Shown here piece after piece: positions 51,456-61,703 of a stretch of 64,000 nt of DNA. The notes below the pieces were generated by a model that was not told where the DNA came from, did not search any database, and saw only the letters and a program-made list of their open reading frames with translations. The position numbers and the translations under genes were made by a program. Within the stretch, counting starts at the first letter, position 1. Each line of letters begins with the position of its first letter. Source of the DNA: Pseudo-nitzschia pungens (lineage: Eukaryota > Bacillariophyta > Bacillariophyceae > Bacillariales > Bacillariaceae); the NCBI GenBank assembly GCA_037355855.1, contig CM074765.1, positions 2,852,001 through 2,916,000 on the forward strand. Reading direction: 5' to 3'.

Positions 51456-51787
51456 CCCATGGGAAACAGGAAGTGGGACCGGCCCAGTGATTGTTTAATA
51501 GAGAAGCAACACCGGAGAACCACGGAATCAAATCCCATGAAATAAAAACAGAAACAACTCCGGGGAACCACAGGATTCCCAGGAACTAAAGAGAGAAACA
51601 ACTCCCACCACTGTACAAGCCGGGGGAAGAATCAGTTATAACACGAGTTATCGCAAGAGCAACAAAATCCAGTGCAAAAAGCTGGAGAAACTGGAGCAAT
51701 CATTCTTGCTCAGTTTCAGCACAAAGCAACAAGATAACAGAAATAGTGTAACTGAATTAAACTTAATAGAAAACTGATTAATCCACC
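51456..51787 (+). other. GypA-3 leader, second part
   Basis: The leader resumes after the LINE and runs to the gag ATG at 51788. It contains short repeats (CCGG-GAACCACGGAATC / CCGGGGAACCACAGGATTC). No ORF is seen. Confidence 0.55.
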
Positions 51788-52846
51788 ATGGCGGCTAAAG
51801 GAACCAAACTGAAACCCTTTAACTTCACACGAGAGGACTGGCCGGAAGACAGTGAGAAGGGCGTCGTCGCGTTCAGCGACTACCTGAAAGTCCTCACCGG
51901 CACTGAAAGACCGGAACTCTTCATTATCTGGAAGAAAGACTTTGACCAGAAAATTGCTGGCAATGACAAACTCCAAGGAGACCAGAAACTGGACGTCCTA
52001 CAGAGGATTCTCGTCAAGGAGGCACTATCCCTTGTCCAGGTCCTACTATGTGGAACCGAACCACAAGATACACAACAACAAGCTGGTCCAGAAAAAGATC
52101 CAGGAGATCAAAAAACTCAATCAATCAACCAAAGAAACTCCCTCTGGGACACCCAAGGAGACAGCAACGGAGAAACCCACTCCAGAAGCCGACAAAACCA
52201 AACCGACTGCTACAGCAAAATCGGATGAGGAAACAGAGCCAGAAGACTTCACAGCTCCGATCCCCAAGAAAAGCGTACCAACTGCCCTCACCCAGTACTA
52301 CCAATCTGAGGAGTACAAGAAGGATGTCATTGAGGAATGCATGCATGTCCTCAAGCTCAAAATCTTTGGCAATGACACGAATGGGAAGCGCTCGTATATC
52401 CTCCTCCGCAGATTCATGCGGGGGATGCGAGTGGAACTGAAATATGGCATCCGAGCCTGGGCCAATTGAATGGCCGAGCTACAGAGTTACCTCCCAGAAT
52501 GCCTCTGGGAATGCGGCAATGACCCGGTAGAAACACCTACCAGCTTCACACCGGCAGAAATGAAGGAAATCCTGGATTCCAACATGACCCACGCCCAGAG
52601 GGACAAATTGGAACACATTGGATGGGACCTATATGCCCACTCCTTCAACACCACCATCGACAAGCTCGAAAACCTGGAAACCACCATCCGGAAGGAGGAG
52701 GAACTCCAAAAGCGCATCACCGAACTGGAAGAGAAGAACGGGGGCACCAAGAAAAACTCCAAGGCCACTTCTGGGGGAGGAACCAACCACGGAATATCCC
52801 CCGGCAAAAAGAAGCGCCCAATGGACAACAGCAGCAAACAGCTATG
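51788..52846 (+). pseudogene. gag: GypA-3 gag, frameshifted, N-terminal part
   Basis: It starts MAAKGTKLKPFNFTREDW. The first frame leaves the coding phase near 52040; the protein continues one base over as QKKIQEIKKLNQSTKE through KKSVPTALTQYYQ to GIRAWAN. TGA at 52467-52469 interrupts it, and the same frame goes on as MAELQSYLPECLWEC, with a coiled-coil-like Glu/Lys region (LENLETTIRKEEELQKRITELEEK). GypB-3 is inserted after 52846. Beyond it the gag-pol frame resumes at 54216. No zinc knuckle is visible. Confidence 0.78.
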
Positions 52847-53171
52847 TGTGACGGGCTAGCGTAGCTAACAGTCACGATTGAATAATTAAACAAATCCCAT
52901 ATGGGAATCGAATATTATATGTATATTCAGTCATGAATACATTTCGATATGTGTTCTTACTATTATGGTCGAGTCCCAGAAGGTGATATATGCCTAATCG
53001 TGGGAACCGACAAGAAATCAACATTTATGGCAGAGCATGCCAAAATGTGGCTATACTCACGACCGCAAATTTTATATGTTCTCATTCTTAATTCGCATAA
53101 CATTATCTCGTAAAGTATCTAAACACACACAATTTTATACCACTTCGAGATTTCTACTCTAGACCGTAACA
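52847..53171 (+). repeat. GypB-3 5' LTR (325 bp)
   Basis: TGTGACGGGCTAGCG to GACCGTAACA; aligns end to end with 8942-9266 on the other strand. TCTCGTAAAGTATCT and GGGAACCGACAAG are conserved blocks. Confidence 0.88.
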
Positions 53172-53183
53172 CAGTAATTACTG
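53172..53183 (+). other. 12-bp palindrome at the GypB primer-binding position
   Basis: CAGTAATTACTG follows the LTR with no gap, as in GypB-2 (8930-8941). It is a perfect palindrome and does not resemble the common initiator-Met tRNA binding site. Confidence 0.7.
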
Positions 53184-53292
53184 TTTGTGCTTTACAGTAG
53201 AAATAGTAGAACTCAGTACTGAATCCAAAACAAGCAACAGCCTCAACAACAGAGGCACCTTGTATCTCCAACAAAGAGCAATCCTCAACACC

Positions 53293-54210
53293 ATGGCAGG
53301 AATATACAGAGAACCACCGGTCTCTTACAAGAGCTCCTTCGACAGCTCCAAGCCGAAGTTAATCACGCTCTCGATCTACGACAATGCTGACCATTCCGAT
53401 AGCGTCAAGATCCCCCTCTTCACAGATAAGGGAGGCCTAGAAGAGCTACTCCACACCGAGGAAGCCTTTCTAAATGCAGTGGAAGATCTAGGCGTACAGG
53501 ACTCAGCGCTCATCCGCTATTTCGGACGCTGCTTATGTGTTAAAGCCCAAACCGAATTGAGAGCTCTAACGCGAAACACCCGACCGAATGGACAAAGATT
53601 ATATCCACTTACAAGACAAGGATTCAATTCAGCATTCGCAGCCTTTATCAAGCTCTACTGCAATGCCAAAGACGCCAGGGACATCATGCATATATATCTC
53701 CGGAGCCCGGCGTGCAAAAAAAAGGTGGAGTCCACCTGCAAAGACCATACCGACCAACTCCTAACTCTCATGAAATATACAGCCAAGCTCCATGGGTATG
53801 TAACCAATCTGGACCACCTCCAGCAAGTCACCATCCTCCTACACAGCTACCCAAATGCCTGGATAGAAGACTATGTACGCATCCACCAAGGGGTCACTCA
53901 AAACACCACATCTCAGTTCCTTGTCAACCATATGAGCAGTCTCAATCGGCTCAGCAAACAAAAGAACAACAACAAGAATACTGGAAGACGTTCCAACAAT
54001 TCTAATCGTTCTAATAACAACAACAACAGGAAAACCTGTGGCAAGGTCCATGCCGGCAAATGCTGGAATCGAACCGGAGGCCCCTCCAAGAAGGGGAAAT
54101 TTGACCGGGAAACCATCAACTTGCTCAAAGAGCACTTTGTGGCAAAAGAAGACTCAGACAATGAGCAACACCCAAAACCCCACTGGGGAAGGAACCTCTC
54201 GAACCACTAG
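53293..54210 (+). CDS. gag: GypB-3 gag protein
   Basis: Start MAGIYREPPVSYKSSF at 53293 is chosen because GypB-2 begins identically; the open frame extends a little upstream. The product has about 305 residues. A helical capsid-like part (GGLEELLHTEEAFLNAVEDL, AAFIKLYCNAKDARDIM, YVTNLDHLQQVTILLHS) leads to an Asn/Arg-rich basic tail (SNNSNRSNNNNNRK). A degenerate Cys-His cluster, CGKVHAGKCW, follows. It ends HWGRNLSNH at TAG. The frame is intact though the element is truncated. Gag packages element RNA. Confidence 0.8.
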   Translation: MAGIYREPPVSYKSSFDSSKPKLITLSIYDNADHSDSVKIPLFTDKGGLEELLHTEEAFLNAVEDLGVQDSALIRYFGRCLCVKAQTELRALTRNTRPNGQRLYPLTRQGFNSAFAAFIKLYCNAKDARDIMHIYLRSPACKKKVESTCKDHTDQLLTLMKYTAKLHGYVTNLDHLQQVTILLHSYPNAWIEDYVRIHQGVTQNTTSQFLVNHMSSLNRLSKQKNNNKNTGRRSNNSNRSNNNNNRKTCGKVHAGKCWNRTGGPSKKGKFDRETINLLKEHFVAKEDSDNEQHPKPHWGRNLSNH

Positions 54211-54215
54211 TACTC

Positions 54216-57200
54216 CTATGTACTGGCCACGGCCCAAGCTGACCATGAGGTTTCCGACCACAAGATTGACATCTCTGAACTGGAACTCAAAGAGTACAGA
54301 AGAAAGTACAGAAAGACCTTCAAGAAGAAAGGATCCCACAACTGAACGGCCGCCACCATCCACACCAGGCCGCGCATAATCAACAGGTTTGCAGACGTCT
54401 GTGTGGAGGTATTGGACCACAAGGGAAGGGGAAGGATGCTCCAGGGCCTACTGGACACCAGATGCTCCAAATCCATCATCTTAAGGCATTTTGTCAATCG
54501 AAGTCAACTAACGAACCGAGACCAGAGATCTGTCACCTACAACACCTAGGGGGCAAGTTTCGAACCAAGTCTGCGGCTTCAGTGGGACTAAGACTGAAAG
54601 AATTTTCAAACTCCAAGACCATCAAATGGACCTTCCAGGTGGATGAATATCACCACCATGAGGAAGTGCCCTATGACATGATTATAGGATCCAATCTGAC
54701 TGCACAATTGGGACTGGATATAAAATACAGCTCCCGGACAATCTAGTGGCAGGGTGACTCCATCCCCATGAAGGGAATGGGGGAGCTCGCTGACCCAGAC
54801 AAATGTGAGGCAGTATTCTTTGCCAACACCCAGAGTCCAATCCTCCAACAGGAGGAGGAGCGGCAATCCAAAATTCTGGATGCAGATTACTCCAAAGTTG
54901 ATATAGACGCTATGATCAATGACCTGGAGATCACAGACAAGTCCAAGGAAGCCTTGAAACAAACACTAAAGAAATTCCCTACCCTCTTTGGAGGAGGTCT
55001 GGGTCTCCTCAAAAATATAGAACCGGCATCCATTGAACTCCAACCAGGGGTCAAACTGGTCCGGCAAAGCTACTTCTCTGTGCCCCACGCCTTTGAACAA
55101 GCACTTCGAAAGGAAATCGACAGGCTCTGTGATATTGGAGTCCTGGAAAAACTCCCCCATGATGATGATTCACCATGGGCATCTCCCACGTTCTGTCAAC
55201 CAAAGAAGACGGGCAATATTCGGGTCCTTATAGACTTTTGGAAAATGAATGCAGCAATCCAAAGGAAACCATTCCCACTACCATGAATAGGGGAAACAAT
55301 CCAGAGACTGCAGAAATTCAAGTCGGCTACGGCCCTGGACTTGTCCCAAGGATATTATACCATTCCCATTTGCAAGGAGAGCCAAAAGATCTGCTCTACC
55401 ATCTTACCATGGGGAAAATATGCCTACAAGAGGCTGGCGATGGGGATTGCGTGTGCACCCGATATCTTCCAGTCAGTCATGATGAACCTACTAGGGGATC
55501 TGGACTATGTCCTTGTCTATATCGATGATATTCTAATCATCCAGAGAGAGGGGGAATCTGAACAGGATCACCTCAACAAAATCGATACAGTCCTACAGAG
55601 ACTGGATGATGCCGGCTTTCGCGCCAACCTAAGAAAATCCTTCTTCATGCAGAAAGAAGTGGAGTATCTGGGATTCCTATTAACAACAGAGGGCATTCAA
55701 CTGTAGGCAATTAAGCATCTAGAAGCCCCCAAGAACACAAAACAACTGAAGATGTTTCTTGGAATGGTCAATTTTTACAGGGATATGTGGAAGCGCCGCT
55801 CCCACATCCTGGCCCCCCTCAACGAGCTGGCAGGCAAAAAGGGGAAAGTGAATTGGTACTGGGGTCCAGCAGAGCAGAAAGCTTTCATGGAGGTGAAAAG
55901 GATGCTCGTAGAGGAAGCAAAACTCGCATTCCCGGACTTTACAAAACCGTTTCATCTCTACTCAGACGCCAGTGACAGGCAACTGGGAGCAACTGTATGC
56001 CAAGATGGCAAACCCCTTGGATTCTACACCTGAAAGCTGAACTCAGCACAACTAAACTACACTGTCAGAGAAAAAGAACTCCTGGGTATAGTGGAAGGGT
56101 TAAAGGCGTTCGAAGGAATCGGTTAGCCACACAGACCACCTTAATCTTCTTTATCAGCAGATGCTAACACAACGAATGGTCCGATGGCGACTCCTCATGG
56201 AGGAGTTCCACCCAGTAGTCAAGCATGTTGCTGGCAAAGACAACAACGCAGCAGACGCGCTGTCCCGGCTGGACATCACCGATGATCCGGCAGACACAGT
56301 GGAATGGCTACCACCAAATAAGCCCCTCACCTACGCGGATGAGGAAGAGCACCTCCGGCAACTCCTATTCCCACTTGGAGAAGTGCCGGAAGAATTCCAG
56401 GGCAATAGTGCATTCCCACTTGCCCCAGACATGATCCAATTCTACCAACAAAAGGACAAAGAGATCAAGAGTGCTTGGAAAAAGACAAATGACTAACCAC
56501 CAAAGATGTGGAAGGTTACAGTCTAATCCACAAAGAAGGGAAGATTCTGATGCCCGTCAAACTCAAGGAAAGAGTTATGGAATGGTACCATACCATGTTG
56601 GTCCATCCTGGAGAAAAGAGAATGGAACAGAGCATACGCTCAGTGTTCACCTGGAAAGGCCTCCAAAAGGATGTCCAGGACCTCTGTAAACACTGTCACA
56701 CGTGCCAGATGTTCAAAAAGAGTGGCTGGAAGAAGTATGGACTACTACCGGAGAAAGCAGCTGAGGTTACCAAATGGCAGAGGGTCAATGTGGACCTCTG
56801 GGGACCTGCAACTGTCCACAATAAGAATGGTAAAGACTACCACATCCATGTCCTCACCATGGTGGACCCAGTAACCGGATGGTTTGAGCTGACCCATCTG
56901 AAGGACTCGCCAAATGCAGCAGAAACTCAACTGCTGTTGGATAGTACCTGGCTAGCAAGATACCCCCGACGGAAAGAAATCGGATTCAATGGTGGAAGTG
57001 AGTTCAAAGCAGAGTTCCAGGAGCTCTGTGACAACATGGGAATGAAAAGAAAGCCCAGTGGCGCCTGGAACCCCCAATCCAATGCTGTATTGGAGAGGAT
57101 CCACCAAGTGCTGAAGGATTGCCTGCTGTCCTTTAATTTGGAACAAAGAGACCTCCATTAGAAGGACCCCTTCGAGGAATTCACCACCAAGGCAGCATAC

Positions 57201-57581
57201 ACCATTTGAAGCGCCATCCATACTACCCTGGGGTACTCCCCGGCACAACTGGTGTTTGGAAGGGACATGTTTATGCCTGTGAATTTCCCAGTGGATTGGG
57301 AAGCAATCCAAGCGCGGAAACAGAAGAGTATCCACAAGAGCAATGTCAGGGAGAACCAGAAGAGGATCCCCCATGTTTACAAGGAAGGAGACTATGTCAC
57401 CCTGGAAAGGAAGGGCATTATTCCAAAACTATCCTTCCCCCGGCAAGGACCTTACAAGGTGCTTAAGGCCCATGGTAATGGAACTGTAACTATCGTGACT
57501 GCTCCCTTTGTAACCGACCGGGTTAATATCAGGAGAGTGCATCACTATTATTGCAGGGATAGCCCCAAACTGGAGAAATAA
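54216..57581 (+). pseudogene. pol: GypA-3 gag end and pol, many stops
   Basis: The gag-pol linker resumes after GypB-3 (LATAQADHEVSDHKIDISELELKE). The protease active site reads LLDTRCSKS at 54451-54471: the invariant Gly after D-T is Arg, so the protease is dead. Stops relative to GypA-1 are TAG at 54744, TGA at 55284, TAG at 55704, TGA at 56031, TAG at 57159 and TGA near 57207. A small deletion near 55700 and another at about 56120 remove codons. RT (VYIDDILII), RNase H (LYSDASDRQLG) and integrase (CKHCHTCQMF, VDLWGP) are otherwise easy to follow. The second integrase D is N (FNGGSEF). The 3' end GPYKVLKAHGNGT is intact. Confidence 0.9.
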
Positions 57582-57609
57582 CTACTCATAACAGTCCCAT
57601 GGAGGAGCA

Positions 57610-57786
57610 TGCCGTGCACCGGAATACAGTCAAGAGTCCACTCGTGATTGGAATCAGCAAGTCTCCAGAATCGCTGAATTACAGGAGACTTGCAATTGTT
57701 GGAAGCAGTAACAATAGACTAATTGATAGAGCTCACAATTTGCATATCACTACTATTCTAATCACTAGTAGACCCGGGTTATGGCA
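57610..57786 (+). repeat. GypA-3 3' LTR (177 bp)
   Basis: TGCCGTGCACCGG to GGGTTATGGCA, preceded by the polypurine tract at 57599-57607. It matches the 5' LTR at 32413-32589 except for about six bases. Confidence 0.9.
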
Positions 57787-58669
57787 CCCTGACCTGTATT
57801 GATCCAGTCACCAACCTGCTAGAAATTATCAGAATCAGAGACAATTCCTCCCAGCATGTATCAGATCAGTTCAAGAACTGTTGGCTCTCAAGATACCCAA
57901 GACCTATCAGATGCGTTCATGATAATGGTGGAGAATTCCTAGGAGCTGAGTTCCAGACCACACTCAAGCAGTACAGGATTCAGTCCATTCCTACCACAGT
58001 GAAGAATCCCCAGTCCAATGCCATCTGTGAAAGAGTCCATCATACAGTTGCTGATATCCTCAGAGTCCTGGTACATATTAATCCCCCTCAAGCCAATACC
58101 AGAGCCAGTCAGCTCATGGATATGCCCTCGCAACATGCATGCATGCCTCCAGGTGTGCTGTCAATGCTGCTCTACAAGCACCCCCAGGGTCCCTGGTATT
58201 CAATTGAGACATGTTGATTGATCTGCCACTGACCTCCAATCTATTAGCTCTGCAGCAGCTCCGGCAACAAGGGATTAACAAGAACCTACTCAGAGACAAT
58301 TCCAAGAGGATCAATCACACCTTCCAAGTCAATGATAAGATCTGGATGCAGGAGCCGGACCCTGATAAGCTACAACCCCGAAAGATCGGTCCCTTTTCAA
58401 TCACACGAGTCAACCCGAATGGAACTGTAAGATTGCAAAGATCCCCTTCAGTAGTTGAAACAGTGAACATCCGAAAGATTACTCTGTATCAAGAACTGAC
58501 TCAATTGAATCAACTGGAGCCTGCGTAGAATGAATCCGCAGATATTCAATTGAGCCAATCAGATGACTCAGATTGCTCAATGAGTCACTGGATGGCTTAA
58601 TTGTGGGATTGGTTCAATCATGAGGCACTATGTAACATGCTAGCGTAGGCTAGTAGTGCTATGAATTAC
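57787..58669 (+). pseudogene. pol: GypB-4 fragment: integrase core, C-terminus and start of the 3' LTR
   Basis: It starts at LTCIDPVTNLLEIIRIRD, about 30 residues after the first integrase D, and aligns with GypB-1 (7310 onward). VHDNGGEF and NAICERVHH keep D and E. A one-base deletion near 58110 shifts frame, and TGA at 58205-58207 replaces CGG. The end FSITRVNPNGTVRLQR is open to 58528. The element then reaches AATCATGAGGCACTA and the first ~40 bp of a GypB LTR (58631-58669), where the mariner-like element begins. Confidence 0.83.
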
Positions 58670-58739
58670 TACCTCTGTTCCAAAATAACTGACCACCTAG
58701 CACATACAAGCTTGTCTATCGATCAATTTTCAACCAATT

Positions 58740-59070
58740 CAAATCATTCTTTTTGGGTTAAACTCTCCTCAACTACGCCCTTATGCTTGGTTAGACACTA
58801 GTTATATCAGTGGTATTGGTCTACTTTTCATTGGGACTTGAACAGGGACTGTCCCGCCCTGCAAATGTGATTTCACCGGTTGAAAGGCTTCCACCTGGCA
58901 TTTGAACCTCGGGGAAGGTTCTTTGGAAAGCTGAGACACTGAATTTTTGTCTAGGTATAGGTGATAGAAACAAGAAGAGAGTTCTTGTACCTTCACTTCT
59001 GTTCCAAAGAGACCCATTTTATAGCCCAGGTGGGGTGTCCCATTTGCATTGTTATGGTCTACAGGGGACC
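58740..59070 (-). repeat. Second copy of the dispersed repeat, with minus-strand ORF 58802-59017
   Basis: It aligns with 16215-16530. The minus-strand frame starts MGLFGTEVK and contains NSVSQLSKE, RFKCQVE, QVPMKSRPIP. No family is recognised. The ORF points away from the transposase. Confidence 0.55.
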
Positions 59071-60180
59071 CAACATACGCTAAAAATTTTGCTTTTTTTT
59101 TGATCGTGCATTCGATCGATTTTTTGTGTGTGTGTTTTTACACGGTGAACAAACACATGCAAATTGCCGTAGTAAAAACATGCACAAAACATGTGCACCT
59201 CTTTTGCGTCGACTCCATTCATACTTTGTTGCTGTTGCACCTCTCTGTCTATCTCCATTGACTGTTGTTATTGTCAACCACTCTCGTTTGTCATTCCTGA
59301 CAAGAAGAACTGTGGCCCATGAGTACAAAGTGTACTGAAACCACACGCCAATATGGTTCTCTTCAAACATGATGACTGGGAAAGGTCCAAATTGACGATC
59401 GATGGATCTTAAACTGTTTTCGTTCGTCAACTCTGACTCACTTACTCCGTCTGGACCTCTCTCTGTTGGCGGCAATGACAGGGAGGATACAAGCAGACAG
59501 GTAGAAGGAGTACTGGAATGGCGTCTCCTTTAATACTCTACACAACAATCAACTGGGAAAGGCAATGACGAAAGAAGCGCTGACGCAAAAGACGACAACT
59601 ATCAACAAAAGATGGCGCGGACCCTTCTCTCTTGTCTGCAACAACAAGGACTACACAGGCCCCACAGTACAGATGCTACTTGATTCAGGTACCACCATCA
59701 TACTCTACATGGCAATCAACTGGGAGAGGCAAACGTTTGATCCGCAATAAGTGGCGCGTTTGATCGATCAATTGATCAGCAAAAAAAAAGGCGCGTTCGA
59801 TCCACCTCCTTTCCATCAATGCGAGGCCCGACCTGTACAACTTGGTATTGCTGTACACACCCCAAGCTTGGGAAAACATGACGCGGACTGGCAGGGGGTA
59901 TCAGGCGCCAGCAGGCAAGGCAATGCAGGGGATACAGCAAAAAGGAAGCATTGGAAACAGCAAGCAACAACAGCAATCGACCGACGACAACAATCAACAA
60001 CAATCAGCTGTTTGCTCACACTTTTGAATATTGCGCTCTTCAAAGACAGGATCCCACTACACCACTACTATGAGATTTACAACAGGATTAGAAGCCCTAC
60101 TGCTTGCATTCTAGCGCACGTCCCTTGAGAAGCAGAGGGAAACGTCCGATCTGTCTGATCCCGACACATCGGATACTGAG

Positions 60181-60970
60181 ATGGGCACGTCCCTTGATAC
60201 GTCCCTTGATAGGAGTGGTTCCTCTGAGGAAAGCAGTACCACCGACGCTTCCGCTTCCGGTGACGAGAGTACGAGTACCACCGGTGGGACACGTGGTGGA
60301 TTGGATGGATCTGGTGGTACTCCACAAAGAAGAACCAACCAGAACCTCACCAACAGTGAGAGGCTTGCTGTACTGTTGATCCTTGTCCAGAACCAAGCGT
60401 CACCAGATAATCTAAACAGGAAGGCTACCAGGCTTGCTGCTGACACCCACAAGGTGCCCCTTGTCACTTGCAGAAGGATCTGGAAGCGCTACCAGGAGAC
60501 CGTATCTGCACAGAACCCTGGCGGCGATGTGACCAATAACAGGAGCAACTCTGGAAGACGGTCGCGGGCCTTGGACATACTGGAATGGATCAGAGAAGTC
60601 CCCATCAACAGACGAGGTGACCTGCGAAGTGTACCAGAGGCTACTGGTATTCCCAAGACCACCTTGTTTTGTCTCCTTTGCAAGGGAAAGTTGCTGAGAT
60701 TCACTGGTGCAGTGAAACCACTTCTGACGGATGCAAACAAGCTCGAGCGCGTCCAATTTGCCCTCTCACACATTGACAAAGGTTGAAGAGAATGGGGTGG
60801 GGACGTACCTGCTACCTGATGAGGCGGAGAAGGTTATGTTCCTTTGTGCTGTGGTAATGCTCGTAGTAGCGAAAATTAGCCATATTGTACGTACCGTATT
60901 CCTGTCAATTTCTTTTAAAGTTTTTATTTTCGTGGTACATTTTCTACTTAGTGGTACATTTTCTACTTAG
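60181..60970 (+). pseudogene. Mariner-like transposase, helix-turn-helix part plus catalytic remnant
   Basis: From MGTSLDTSLD (60181) a Ser/Thr/Gly-rich leader precedes LTNSERLAVLLILVQNQ. A DNA-binding helix-turn-helix region follows: DLRSVPEATGIPKTTLFCLLCKGKLLRF, then VKPLLTDANKLERVQFALSHID, typical of plant-type mariner transposases. TGA at 60784-60786 ends this frame. In another frame EENGVGTYLLPDEAEKVMFLCAV recalls the YLLPDE..KVMFL segment of the catalytic domain. So the part with the first catalytic D is deleted and the rest is out of frame. It is not functional. Confidence 0.8.
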
Positions 60971-61033
60971 TTGTACGGTAAACGTGGAACGCACACATAT
61001 CGGTCATAGTTCAGTTATTTCGGAACCGAGGTA

Positions 61034-61703
61034 CCGGTAATTACGGTAGTATTTAAGAAACACCAGTTGTTAATTCTACTTCGTCATTTTTATCACACCT
61101 TGTGAATGAAAAATCCGAGTTATTGCTTGGATAGTAAAAAAATAATACTACGAGTCCGATAACAATTGAGACTGGTCCACTTTTGCGCGCAAAATGAACT
61201 GAATATTCCCCAACCAAAATGGAACGCGCCGGGATGGAGAACATACCAAAAATAAAAATTATTCTGTAATAGACAAATTCCTATAACCCTTTATAGTATG
61301 CTCTTTTGTTAGTGGAAACGAATTGTTTGAGGGCCTTTCCAATCTCTTTAAAAAATCACATTTTTGGTGTTCGCAACTTACTTTACGGGCTTCGGCCTTC
61401 CAAAATGTGGCTCTATCCACAACAACAATCGAGAGCAAGATGGTATCACACTTGCTGACTATTGCCACTGTCTTGGATGAGGGAGGTTGATCTTGGGTCA
61501 TTGGTGGAGAGAGAGAGCAGAGCTGAGAAGCAGCAGAGGGGAAATTGATCGATCGATGCGATCGAAATAACACGGCAATCCTCTTGAGAGATCCGGAGAC
61601 TCGACAATCCACCACAGTATTCAGTCTGATCGATTGAAAGTACTTACCTTGGAACAATCCCCTGCAACTGCACTGAAATCTCCTCGAAATTAGCTCTGAA
61701 ACC
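61034..61703. other. Intergenic region upstream of the cysteine-rich gene
   Basis: AT-rich first half, then a GATCGATCGATGCGATCG run near 61548-61565 and a CT-rich stretch on the minus strand. A GTACCGGTAATTACGGTAG motif follows the mariner end. An open minus-strand frame here overlaps the gene start and is regarded as a shadow. Confidence 0.5.

Larger units (their letters stand above)
52847..54215 (+). mobile_element. GypB-3: 5' LTR plus gag, inserted in GypA-3, no 3' LTR
   Basis: An LTR (52847-53171) is followed by the palindrome, leader and gag. CTATG stands directly before the LTR (52842-52846) and again at 54216-54220, after which GypA-3 coding resumes. That fits a 5-bp target duplication. 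However, the right end (ACTAGTACTC) is not an LTR end, so pol and the 3' LTR are missing. Confidence 0.75.
32413..57786 (+). mobile_element. GypA-3: complete GypA frame with both LTRs, inflated by nested LINE and GypB insertions
   Basis: Two 177-bp LTRs (32413-32589 and 57610-57786) differ at about 6 positions. Between them lie a leader, gag and pol of the GypA type. Without the 18.4-kb LINE insertion (33002-51433, plus one target copy) and the GypB-3 fragment (52847-54215), the element would be about 5.5 kb. The 5 bp outside the two LTRs (GTTGG and CCCTG) do not match. Confidence 0.88.
58672..61031 (+). mobile_element. Tc1/mariner-like DNA transposon, internally decayed
   Basis: TA stands on both sides (58670-58671 and 61032-61033). 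Terminal inverted repeats are CCTCTGTTCCAAAATAACTGA and, read on the other strand at the right end, CCTCGGTTCCGAAATAACTGA (19 of 21 identical). They resemble the termini of plant mariner-like and Stowaway elements. The interior holds a broken transposase (60181-60970) and the repeat also found at 16215-16530. Confidence 0.85.

Noticed and set aside
54038..54379. Plus-strand ORF of 113 codons over the end of GypB-3 and resumed GypA-3
   Set aside because: It crosses the insertion boundary and is out of frame with both gag sequences.
59565..60128. Short ORFs in the middle of the mariner-like element
   Set aside because: One has LLDSGTTI, which resembles a protease motif by chance. No supporting domain or conservation is seen.
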